Assembly (NCBI GenBank): GCA_025997655.1
Contig: BNUW01000125.1
Coordinates: 1 to 7,131 of the forward strand
Source of the DNA: Spirochaetia bacterium
GTDB lineage: Bacteria > Spirochaetota > Spirochaetia > Treponematales > Breznakiellaceae
Direction of reading: 5' to 3'
DNA: 7,131 bases
This document shows positions 1 through 6,643 of the stretch, piece after piece; the first letter of the stretch is position 1; every line of letters starts with the position of its first letter. The position numbers and the translations under genes are program-made. The notes under the pieces are model-generated. The model ran no database searches and was not told the DNA's origin. It saw nothing but the letters and a program-made list of their open reading frames with translations.

Positions 1-504
1 TTCCCTGTCTGATGATAATAATTTACCGAAATCCAATAATTCTTTAAATTTATTTGTGAATTTTGATTTTTCTTCCCAATGTTTTCCATAATAAACTACA
101 TGGTAATATAACATAATTATTTGCTCATAGTTTAATTCCGAGACAATGTTGATTATATTATCAGCAATAGATATTTCTATATTATTTGTTAATCCTTGTA
201 TGACTATATTTGCTATCCATTTACATTTTTCATCAAAAGTAGAATTTGCCGATGATTTTAATCCTGTTTCAATTAAAGTTATTTTTTCCTTATTGTTTTT
301 TATATCATCTGTTAATTCTTCAACTTTCTCATTTATCGCCCGCAAATATTTAACAACTCTATCCATTCTTTGATTAGGAATAACATAACTTAATATTTCG
401 CCAAGACCTGTTCCTACATATGGAACCATACCTGCAAAAGACTTCACAGCACTAATTACTTTGTCGTTTAACTTATTTTCCAAATCATCTTTTATTTCTG
501 TCAT
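1..504 (-). CDS. Unrecognised protein, third gene of the R-M operon, 3' end outside the window
   Basis: The frame is open for 168 codons from an ATG at 504-502 to the left edge without a stop, so the C-terminus is missing. The start is well supported: AAAGGAA lies at 512-518, a normal distance upstream. Only 21 bases separate it from the stop of the MmeI-like gene, so it is almost certainly co-transcribed with it. The N-terminal part has a glycine-containing hydrophobic stretch (MVPYVGTGLGEILSYVIPNQR, about residues 26-46), then a charged helical stretch with heptad-like spacing (about 48-80). A second helical block with KWIANIVIQGL (about 95-105) and NYEQIIMLYY (about 125-134) follows. I see no catalytic motif, signal peptide or clear membrane anchor. 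I recall uncharacterised bacterial proteins with a similar PNQR helix but cannot name a family. Position suggests an accessory role in the restriction or defence operon; that is inference only. Confidence 0.8.
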   Translation of the reverse strand, partial: MTEIKDDLENKLNDKVISAVKSFAGMVPYVGTGLGEILSYVIPNQRMDRVVKYLRAINEKVEELTDDIKNNKEKITLIETGLKSSANSTFDEKCKWIANIVIQGLTNNIEISIADNIINIVSELNYEQIIMLYYHVVYYGKHWEEKSKFTNKFKELLDFGKLLSSDRE

Positions 505-525
505 CTATAAATTCCTTTGTCAAAA

Positions 526-3315
526 TCAAATTTTTCTTCCTTTACCTTTTTTCTTTGTATCTACAAAAAGCTCCCCTGTCATTTTTTGATAAAGTTCAAA
601 AAGATAAGCCACCCTTTGAGTATCATCATCAAAAGAACGACCATAAGCCTTTTCAACTGATTTGTCTAATTTATGATGAGCCTTTAATAATTCAGGTGGC
701 ATTGTTAAAGGGTCATATAAATCAGCAAGGGAACTATTAGAAAATAAAAGTCTTGAATTAAGAACTGATTGGGCATTTTCTTCTATTTCTTTCTTAAATT
801 TATCCTTTTCCTCTGGAAAAGGGAAATTATTATAAATGGCTGGCGAATATCTATAATCACTCTTTAATCTTCCACAAATTACTTTCATCCAAGCCATATG
901 AATATTTGATGTCAATACACCGAATAAAAACAAGGTAGCATTAGGAACAATGTAAATTTGATCACTGGCAATAATTGAAGGTTCAAGATACCCAATTGGA
1001 ATATATCGTCTTCGTTCTGAAGAAACTACTGGAACTGCTAAAAATCTTGTTTCAGGGTGTCGTATTTGAGTAAAAAGCATCGGTGTTTCTGCATCACGCC
1101 TTACCGAAGCAGTCGGACTATTCAATCTACATTCAGCAACTTTCTTTAATCGGGATTCTATTGGTTTTATAGAACGATACTCAGTAGGCGCAACACCTTT
1201 TAACCATAAACAATATCTAATTTTATTATTGATAAAGTCTTCACCACTAACATATTGTCTAAAAAACTTTTTCGATTGTGGAAACTCAGAAATCATAATA
1301 TCATATTCATTTTGTGAAAAAATGAGATTTCCGCCATCAGTTGGCTGGCTGCCTTTACTCATCTCTGGAAAATTTTTCTGTAATGGCTTACCTCGTGCTT
1401 GAATAAAAACATTTGGAGCGTCAAAAAGATAGCCGTTAATATTAGATACTTTACTTTGAAATTTATCAGAAAATAAATATTTTTCTTTAACAACTCCCTT
1501 ACAACTAAAACCAATTATTACACAATGGACAGAAGCCTTTCCTCTTGCTTCATTGTTCCACACAAAAGGAAGATATGCAAAAACAATTTCAATATTTGCC
1601 TCTGAATATAACCTCGACATAATTGCCACAGATTCACCTTGGACAATTGAATTTGTAGATACAAAAGCAGTTATTATTTTTGTTCCTCGTATATATTCAG
1701 CAGATTTTTTATACCAACAACATACATAGTCTAATTTTCCGGCTTTACTATCATTAACAAATACATTTTCCATATCTGCTATTTGTTCTTCATTTCGATA
1801 TTGATGTCCTATAAATGGGGGATTACCTAATATATAAGTCAATTCATTTTTGGGAATAATAGTTTCCCAATCAATAGTTAGAGCGTTGCCATTTATTATT
1901 GTAGCCTGTGCTGTTAAAGGAATGCGGACATAGTATTTATCGAATAAAGATGAAACTTCCATATTCATTAAATGATCTATAAGCCACATTGCTGTCTGCG
2001 CAATTCGAGCAGGAAATTCTTCTATCTCAATACCATAAAACTGATTTACATTTACCCTAACCATCAATTCCAAATTAAGTTCGTATTGTCCATCAAGAAT
2101 TTCTTTTATTACTTCAATTTCCAGTTTTCTTAATTCTCTATAACTGATTACAAGAAAGTTTCCACATCCACAAGCCGGGTCAAGAAACTTTAATTCGATT
2201 ATCTTTGTATGAAATTCCAACAACCGATGTTTTTTTGTTTCAGATACTAATTTTTTTATTTTATTAAATTCTTCCCACAAATCATCAAGGAACAAAGGCT
2301 TTATTAACTTTAATATATTTTCCTCGCTGGTATAATGTTCTCCCAAAGTCCTTCTTGCTTCTTTATTTTTAACACTTTGAAACATAGCGCCAAATATAGC
2401 CGGTGATATTTTACTCCAATCCAAGGTGCAACATCTAATTAGAATATCCCTCATCTTTGAATCGAAATCTGCTGAATCCAGCCTTTCCTCAAATAGACCA
2501 CCATTCACATAAGGAAATTTATTTAATTGTTCATCAAGTGTCTTTAATCTTTTTTCAGGATGTCTGTTAAGCGTTTCAAATATCTTTTCAATATGAAGGG
2601 CGAGGTCACTTCCATCAGGATTTGTCCGGTGATTTATATAATTGATAAAATGGTCGTGTTCAAATATTCCAGTATCATCAGCGAACAAACAAAACAGAAG
2701 CCTTACCAAATACATTTCTAATTGGTGACCGCTATACCCAATATTTTTAAGGGTATCGTGTAATTCACCCATTCGTTCTGCGGCTTCTATATTTACCGGG
2801 TCAAGTTTTTGAAACTCTACATCTTTATATCCGGCGAGAAATCCAAATAATTCTATGTAATCAACAAATTCAGTAAGAGTAAAACTATGTTTTTTATTAT
2901 TATCTTCTAAATCATAATAATCAAAATTGTTAAAATCACAAATTAAAATAACCTTCGGTAATTTCTTTTGACTGAGGCTGTTGGCGTAAGCCCTTGCCTG
3001 TTCATACGCTTTAATTAAATCTTTTCCCGGAGATTTCATTTCAATAAGGATATAACCGGGCCACAATAAATCTATATAACCAGACGATGATTTTAATTTC
3101 TCTCCAAATAAATCAGGGGTATCATCATATCCATCTTTCAATTCAACTTTATTTTCAAATAGAGCAACCTTATTTCTGGATACCCCAAAGATGGTAAAGA
3201 ATTCATTTTCAAAAGTCTGGGCATCCGCTTCTTCCCGTGCTGTGGGTGCTTTATCTTTCCATTCATTTACAAAAGTGGAAGCCCTTGTTCGTATCTCATT
3301 CCAAGATATAGCCAT
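526..3315 (-). CDS. MmeI-family (type IIL) fused restriction endonuclease / adenine-N6 DNA methyltransferase
   Basis: A single polypeptide of 929 residues, close to MmeI (about 919), that should both methylate adenine on one strand of an asymmetric site and cut about 20 bases away. Domains in order: N-terminal nuclease, where D82 and E92-M-K94 reproduce the D-X9-ExK site of MmeI in the context GYIDLLWPGYILIEMKSPGKD; a helical connector (about 170-320) with ERMGELHDTLK and LVRLLFCLFADDTGIFE; an m6A methyltransferase with motif X-like GEHYTSEENI (325-334), SAM-binding LDPACGCGNF (378-387) and catalytic NPPF (498-501); a target-recognition region (about 620-835) with GSQPTDGG, PVVSSERRRYIPIGYLEPS and CGRLKSDYRYSPAIYNNFPFP; and a C-terminal helical tail with LYDPLTMPPELLKAHHKLD. 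All key motifs look intact. The ATG shares one base with the stop of the upstream methyltransferase (TAATG), and GAGGAT at 3322-3327 is its ribosome binding site. The recognised DNA sequence cannot be read off reliably. Confidence 0.95.
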   Translation of the reverse strand: MAISWNEIRTRASTFVNEWKDKAPTAREEADAQTFENEFFTIFGVSRNKVALFENKVELKDGYDDTPDLFGEKLKSSSGYIDLLWPGYILIEMKSPGKDLIKAYEQARAYANSLSQKKLPKVILICDFNNFDYYDLEDNNKKHSFTLTEFVDYIELFGFLAGYKDVEFQKLDPVNIEAAERMGELHDTLKNIGYSGHQLEMYLVRLLFCLFADDTGIFEHDHFINYINHRTNPDGSDLALHIEKIFETLNRHPEKRLKTLDEQLNKFPYVNGGLFEERLDSADFDSKMRDILIRCCTLDWSKISPAIFGAMFQSVKNKEARRTLGEHYTSEENILKLIKPLFLDDLWEEFNKIKKLVSETKKHRLLEFHTKIIELKFLDPACGCGNFLVISYRELRKLEIEVIKEILDGQYELNLELMVRVNVNQFYGIEIEEFPARIAQTAMWLIDHLMNMEVSSLFDKYYVRIPLTAQATIINGNALTIDWETIIPKNELTYILGNPPFIGHQYRNEEQIADMENVFVNDSKAGKLDYVCCWYKKSAEYIRGTKIITAFVSTNSIVQGESVAIMSRLYSEANIEIVFAYLPFVWNNEARGKASVHCVIIGFSCKGVVKEKYLFSDKFQSKVSNINGYLFDAPNVFIQARGKPLQKNFPEMSKGSQPTDGGNLIFSQNEYDIMISEFPQSKKFFRQYVSGEDFINNKIRYCLWLKGVAPTEYRSIKPIESRLKKVAECRLNSPTASVRRDAETPMLFTQIRHPETRFLAVPVVSSERRRYIPIGYLEPSIIASDQIYIVPNATLFLFGVLTSNIHMAWMKVICGRLKSDYRYSPAIYNNFPFPEEKDKFKKEIEENAQSVLNSRLLFSNSSLADLYDPLTMPPELLKAHHKLDKSVEKAYGRSFDDDTQRVAYLFELYQKMTGELFVDTKKKGKGRKI

Positions 3316-4817
3316 TATAAAATCCTCATTCCCCCGTCATTTGTTATTGGACCAATTATTAGTAATTCTTTTCCCATCGTCATTTCTTTCCCGCTGGTTG
3401 ATAATGAATACGGGACATTCAATTCAATCCAATTATAACCATCGTATAGTTTTCTCACTTTTGGAATATCATTGTAAGAAAGAATCCAGTTATCACGTTC
3501 CTTCAGTATATCAGCCAATAAGTTATGGTTAATATCACTTTCACCATAATCCGGGGGCACATCCATATACGGCGGGTCACAATATAAAAAATCATAGGGA
3601 TGTTTTGCTATGGATTTTTCAAATGACATTCTACCCCCAAAGTCAAAATTTATCACCTCTGGCATAGCCCCATCATTTTTATATTCGGTGCGAAATCCAT
3701 TATAAATCCCTATCTTTTTTTCTACAAAATCGTGTTTTGTGCTTTTGAAATATTGATTTCCAGCAGTATTACTATTAACCCTCGAACCAAAACTTGTCAT
3801 TATTATAATCCACCACATTGCAGCCCGGTCTATTTTATCTGTATATTTTCCATTGTCATAATCTTTCCTTATTTTCTTATAATTCTCCTTATAATCTTCT
3901 TGGTGCGGTTCAATTCTTTTTGTAATAAAATAATGTATTCTTTCTTTTAATTTTTTATTATCGTTTAATATTTGAGTCCATAAATTAGCAATGTTAATAT
4001 CATAATCATAACCTATAACATTATGACCTTTATTTGCCAAATTTATTTCAATAGCCCCAGAACCTAAAAAGGGGGAAACAATATCTCTTTCATCACTATA
4101 CATCGAAATCAATGGTAAAATCCTATCCATAATTTTAGTTTTACCACCCGGATAACTAAATGGAGGATTTACATATTCATAAGGACTAACATCAATTTTT
4201 AATCTTTCTTCTATACCATCATAAACATATTCTAATTCATCCTTGGAACCAAAATCTAAAATGAAACTTTTATTTTGGTGATAAGGTGATTTAATAGTAA
4301 TGTATATCTTGTGGTCTTTTACTGGCTCAGGTTCTTTATCATCTTTTAACTTGTTGGAACATTTTATAGCCGAATACCGAGTAGGTATTTCTTTTGCTTC
4401 TATTGCATTTTCGATCGCTTCATCAACTCCGTCTCTTGTTAATTTACTAATCTGCTCTTGTTGTTTTTTTGTTAATCCTAATTCTTCTTGAATAAGTTCT
4501 ATTTTAGTTTTTTTCAAATCAAAATCCTCATTAGGGGGATTTTTGAATTTTCCAGACCTCCTATCACCGCCACGGCCATCAGACTTTTCCTCAATATATT
4601 CTTTTATATTCAATTCAGTTTCTAATTTTTGGCGAGCCCATTCTTGGCCTTGTTCCAATATCTCATTATATTTTTTGGGGTCTATACCCTTTTGTTTTAA
4701 GGCTCTTTTTGCTAATTCAATTTTCGCCTGTAATTGATTGGTAAGGTCTGTCAAATCTTTGGGGTTAGATAGAAGACCTCTTTTTTTATTGACGGAAAGC
4801 GCCTTGGTTTCAGCCAT
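3315..4817 (-). CDS. D12-class adenine-N6 DNA methyltransferase with a DNA-binding-like N-terminal extension
   Basis: The C-terminal half (about 215-490) is a Dam-like D12 methyltransferase transferring a methyl group from SAM to adenine N6. It has NPPFSYPGGKTKI (217-229) at the usual N-terminal D12 position, SAM-binding SPFLGSGAIEINLA (248-261) with VIGYDYD after it, catalytic YCDPPY (412-417) and a final strand pair around SGKEMTMGKELLIIG (475-489). At 500 residues it is nearly twice a usual Dam (about 270-280). The extra N-terminus is lysine- and glutamate-rich, helical, and contains GRGGDRRSG (81-89) followed by helices around LGLTKKQQEQISKL (113-126) and IPTRYSAIK (144-152), a pattern I associate with phage- and ParB-like DNA-binding segments. 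Residues about 168-210 look beta-rich. The ATG is the first in frame with a purine-rich AAAAAGG only two bases upstream, an unusually short gap. It is first in the operon and is coupled to the MmeI-like gene. It could protect the other strand of that enzyme's site, or be an independent phage-type methylase. Confidence 0.93.
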   Translation of the reverse strand: MAETKALSVNKKRGLLSNPKDLTDLTNQLQAKIELAKRALKQKGIDPKKYNEILEQGQEWARQKLETELNIKEYIEEKSDGRGGDRRSGKFKNPPNEDFDLKKTKIELIQEELGLTKKQQEQISKLTRDGVDEAIENAIEAKEIPTRYSAIKCSNKLKDDKEPEPVKDHKIYITIKSPYHQNKSFILDFGSKDELEYVYDGIEERLKIDVSPYEYVNPPFSYPGGKTKIMDRILPLISMYSDERDIVSPFLGSGAIEINLANKGHNVIGYDYDINIANLWTQILNDNKKLKERIHYFITKRIEPHQEDYKENYKKIRKDYDNGKYTDKIDRAAMWWIIIMTSFGSRVNSNTAGNQYFKSTKHDFVEKKIGIYNGFRTEYKNDGAMPEVINFDFGGRMSFEKSIAKHPYDFLYCDPPYMDVPPDYGESDINHNLLADILKERDNWILSYNDIPKVRKLYDGYNWIELNVPYSLSTSGKEMTMGKELLIIGPITNDGGMRIL

Positions 4818-4871
4818 AACCTTTTTCTAAACTCCCCAACTCCAGACTATGAGACTTTCATAGACATAGAT

Positions 4872-4900
4872 ATTAAAGCATAAATCGTCAGGTTGGTCCA
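4872..4900 (-). promoter_or_regulatory. Candidate promoter of the R-M operon
   Basis: Read on the minus strand: a -35-like TGGACC (4900-4895), a 17-base spacer, and TTTAAT (4877-4872; five of six matches to TATAAT) preceded by TGC, which gives an extended -10 (TGn). Transcription would start near 4865 and leave a leader of roughly 48 bases before the D12 methyltransferase ATG. This is the best sigma-70-type match I saw upstream of the operon. The -35 matches only four of six positions, so it is a prediction from pattern alone. Confidence 0.45.
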
Positions 4901-5080
4901 GCCTATAAAAACAGGCTACTTGCCTTCCTTCGCTCTGCTGTGGAAGGTATTACCCCCGGAATGGACTTCTAAAAGCCTTCCCAGACCTTTCAGGTGCCTC
5001 TACATTCAATTTTCTATGGCTAAACCTTACCTTCCTACCCCTTTTCAAATCCGGCGGCACGTGACCAATCCTTAATCAAA
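4901..5080. other. G+C-richer intergenic segment of unknown origin
   Basis: This stretch between the operon promoter and the integrase-side repeats is visibly richer in G and C than everything around it. It has small inverted repeats: AGCCT/AGGCT at 4900-4904 and 4913-4917, and CCTTCC/GGAAGG at 4923-4928 and about 4942-4947. Both strands carry short open frames. The plus-strand one (4893-5075) has no good ribosome binding site and an unlikely composition. The minus-strand one (5060-4950, GTG start, AAGGA eight bases upstream) would give a 36-residue, very basic peptide beginning MPPDLKRGRK. I recognise neither. A structured RNA, a decayed gene end, or a remnant of another element are all possible. 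I see no tRNA, rRNA or known riboswitch here. Confidence 0.4.
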
Positions 5081-5182
5081 ATCTAATCTGTTTCTATACA
5101 TAGATACATTTGATAAAGATAGTTGTCTTAAATGTAGAACTGGTATAGAATTAAGGTATATTTTGTTTATGGAGGCATTAGA

Positions 5183-5208
5183 ATAATCTACCAATTTTCT
5201 ACCATTTG
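5183..5208 (+). repeat. Left arm of a perfect 26-bp inverted repeat
   Basis: It is exactly the reverse complement of 5352-5377; the match stops at both ends (A against T outside, A against C inside). The arm contains the heptamer TCTACCA twice (5187-5193 and 5198-5204), an 11-base period that places both copies on about the same face of the helix. No convincing target-site duplication flanks the pair, although a TA at each outer end cannot be excluded. The layout next to an integrase fits arm-type or regulator binding sites better than an insertion sequence, and no transposase lies between the arms. Confidence 0.85.
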
Positions 5209-5285
5209 AAAAATATGATTTCATAAATACTTATAATACAAGGAATTATGTATGTTGCCTACTTTTTCAACTTCTTGGCCGCATC

Positions 5286-5321
5286 AAGCTAATTCTTTAT
5301 GCTATAAAGAATTAGCTTTTC
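5286..5321 (+). terminator. Long A+T-rich hairpin followed by T residues, probable terminator or attenuator
   Basis: A perfect 15-bp stem, AAGCTAATTCTTTAT (5286-5300) with ATAAAGAATTAGCTT (5304-5318), closes on the three-base loop GCT and runs into more T residues. Its form is that of a Rho-independent terminator on the plus strand, though the stem has few G-C pairs. It sits between a perfect TATAAT (5232-5237) and the integrase start, so it could end a short transcript of about 75 bases or attenuate integrase expression. It also lies inside the 26-bp inverted repeat pair, off-centre towards the right arm, so a structural role in recombination is an alternative. Confidence 0.55.
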
Positions 5322-5351
5322 CTTTGAGGCTAAAAAGGTAGCAAAAAGCCC

Positions 5352-5377
5352 CAAATGGTAGAAAATTGGTAGATTAT
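5352..5377 (-). repeat. Right arm of the perfect 26-bp inverted repeat
   Basis: It mirrors 5183-5208 without a mismatch, 143 bases away. In this orientation the two heptamers read TGGTAGA, at 5356-5362 and 5367-5373, again 11 bases apart. The arm ends 14 bases before the integrase start codon, so a protein bound here would cover the region where the gene's ribosome binds or its promoter lies. A similar but imperfect pair (TTGCCTACTTTTT near 5254-5266 against the complement of AAAAAGGTAGCAA near 5332-5344) lies further inside and extends the overall palindromic character. Confidence 0.85.
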
Positions 5378-5393
5378 AGCCAAAAAAGGCTAT
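5376..5393 (+). promoter_or_regulatory. Small hairpin covering the integrase ribosome binding site and start codon
   Basis: ATAGCC (5376-5381) pairs with GGCTAT (5388-5393) around a loop of six A residues. The 3' strand of the stem holds the first two bases of the ATG at 5392, and the loop plus the GG form the only purine-rich candidate ribosome binding site, AAAAAAGG, two bases before the ATG. The methyltransferase at 4817 has nearly the same arrangement (AAAAAGG, two bases, ATG), which suggests that this short spacing is tolerated in the organism. The hairpin could lower integrase translation. It is short, and the effect is inferred. Confidence 0.35.
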
Positions 5394-6471
5394 GATAAAC
5401 CAGGAAATACTGAACTTAAAGAAACAATTGCTACTGGACGCATTAATGGAAGTTGATAATGAGTTAGGCTCTTCAAACAATTTTTCATTAAAGAAAAAAA
5501 ATTACTATACCTTAATGCTTATCAATGGCATATACCATGTCCGTTATTATGATGTGAAAACAAAAAAAGAAATCCCTATGAAACGGACGCTTAATACTTC
5601 TAACAGGAAAGAAGCGGATGAATTAGCGGTAAAATATAGAGATGCATTTATTACCGATTATTATAGAAAAAAAACTGGAATAAAAAATGTAATAGAATTA
5701 TTTTCAAATTACTACAAACCGGAAAAATCTACATACTTACAAAATCAACTGGAAAGAGGAGATAGAAAACTATCCCCGGAAATCATTAAAAAATACGATG
5801 GTTTTATGAATAATCATTTTATCCCCTTTTTAAAAGAAAATAAAATTACAAGAATTGAAGCAATAACAATGGATACAATAAAATTGTTCCAGGACTTCTT
5901 AATTAAAAGAGGTATAAGTAGAAATACAATAAATAAAAATATAATCAGTGGCGTAATAGAACCGGTCTTCAATGCTGTTAAGAAAGCAATGAATGAAAAG
6001 ACATATAAAAAATATAGGTTGTGGTGTTTAATATCTGCTACTACTGGACTGCGGGTAGGAGAAATATTTTATTTAAGAAAAACAGATATAAAAGTAATTC
6101 AAGCGGTTCCCTATTTATTTGTGAGCGAAAGTGACGGAAGAAACTTGAAAACAGAAAGTTCTACTAGGAAAGTTCCTATTCCACCAATGACAATAAAAGC
6201 ATTACAAGAATATGCTGAAGAATATAAAATAAAAGATTATTTCTTTTGTACTTCCCCGGAAACTAAAATTGATACAAAAGGCTTTATGTATGCTATGCAA
6301 CAAATGGCCGCCCATTTAGGATATTCTCGCCAAGATAAGCGTGGTAATATTCAAAAATACGATACTTTGGTTATTAGTGAAACTAAAACCGAAAAATTAG
6401 ATTTTGATAACTATAATCTTGATAAACCCGTTGACTTATTAGATTATGGCCCAGATGATATTATTTTATGA
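5392..6471 (+). CDS. Tyrosine recombinase (phage/island integrase), catalytically incomplete
   Basis: The 359-residue product begins with a basic N-terminal region (about 33-95, with YYTLMLINGIYHVRYYDVKT) like the strand-rich arm- or core-binding domains of phage integrases, followed by a helical core-binding domain (about 98-185, ending near SRNTINKNI). The catalytic domain keeps box I, TTGLRVGEI with R221, and the lysine hairpin LKTESSTRKVPI with K253. After that the family normally has HxLRH, a GH box and the nucleophilic tyrosine. None is present: the protein instead continues from AAHLGYSRQDKRG (307-319) into an acidic tail and stops. The stretch between the core-binding domain and box I is also about 30 residues shorter than usual, suggesting an internal in-frame loss. 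I expect it cannot recombine DNA alone but may still bind its sites. An in-frame TAG at 5377-5379 makes 5392 the earliest ATG. The gene is divergent from the R-M operon. Confidence 0.8.
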   Translation: MINQEILNLKKQLLLDALMEVDNELGSSNNFSLKKKNYYTLMLINGIYHVRYYDVKTKKEIPMKRTLNTSNRKEADELAVKYRDAFITDYYRKKTGIKNVIELFSNYYKPEKSTYLQNQLERGDRKLSPEIIKKYDGFMNNHFIPFLKENKITRIEAITMDTIKLFQDFLIKRGISRNTINKNIISGVIEPVFNAVKKAMNEKTYKKYRLWCLISATTGLRVGEIFYLRKTDIKVIQAVPYLFVSESDGRNLKTESSTRKVPIPPMTIKALQEYAEEYKIKDYFFCTSPETKIDTKGFMYAMQQMAAHLGYSRQDKRGNIQKYDTLVISETKTEKLDFDNYNLDKPVDLLDYGPDDIIL

Positions 6472-6592
6472 TACAATAAAAAATAATATTTTCCACAGAG
6501 TTGAGTAATATTAGAGACCCAATTGTAAAGGTAAGCCCATTGAAAACATCAGGATCACTGGTTTTGTTAGGGAACTCTTATCAGCCTAAATA
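6472..6592. other. Intergenic stretch after the integrase, no gene seen
   Basis: No frame here continues the missing integrase catalytic end, and no RNA gene is recognisable. At its right end AGCCTAAA (6583-6590) pairs with TTTAGGCT (6638-6645) around the terminator, forming an outer 8-bp arm that reaches into the stop codon of the toxin-like gene. Confidence 0.5.
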
Positions 6593-6624
6593 AAAAGCCC
6601 TGCCTGTAATAAGGAAGGGCTTTT
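6593..6624. terminator. Bidirectional Rho-independent terminator
   Basis: AAAAGCCCT (6593-6601) pairs perfectly with AGGGCTTTT (6616-6624). Three further inner pairs (CCT with AGG) are possible, and a T-rich run follows on both strands (TTTTGTTT on plus; the A run before the stem serves minus). It lies between the end of the plus-strand integrase and the end of the convergent minus-strand toxin-like gene, exactly where a shared terminator is expected. Confidence 0.85.
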
Positions 6625-6643
6625 GTTTCAACAGATTTTTAGG

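Noticed and set aside
146..373. Plus-strand open frame of 75 codons
   Set aside because: It lies opposite the coherent 168-codon minus-strand gene, which has a good ribosome binding site and operon context; it has none and a composition typical of an antisense shadow.
3191..3532. Plus-strand open frame of 113 codons across the junction of the two methyltransferase genes
   Set aside because: Fully antisense to two motif-verified genes and unrelated to any family I recognise.
4893..5075. Plus-strand frame of 60 codons beginning MVQPIKTGYL
   Set aside because: No ribosome binding site, rich in proline and aromatics as expected of translated non-coding DNA, and it overlaps the candidate promoter of the operon; kept only as part of the unexplained segment.
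5183..5377. Insertion sequence or CRISPR-type repeat
   Set aside because: No transposase between the arms, no clear target duplication, and only two inverted copies rather than a spaced direct-repeat array.
5289..5480. Minus-strand frame of 63 codons over the hairpin and integrase start
   Set aside because: Antisense to the integrase N-terminus and crosses the inverted-repeat arm; no supporting start signal.
6472..6592. Missing catalytic end of the integrase continuing by frameshift
   Set aside because: I looked for an HxLRH or GH-tyrosine segment in the other plus frames after the stop and found only short frames with frequent stops.
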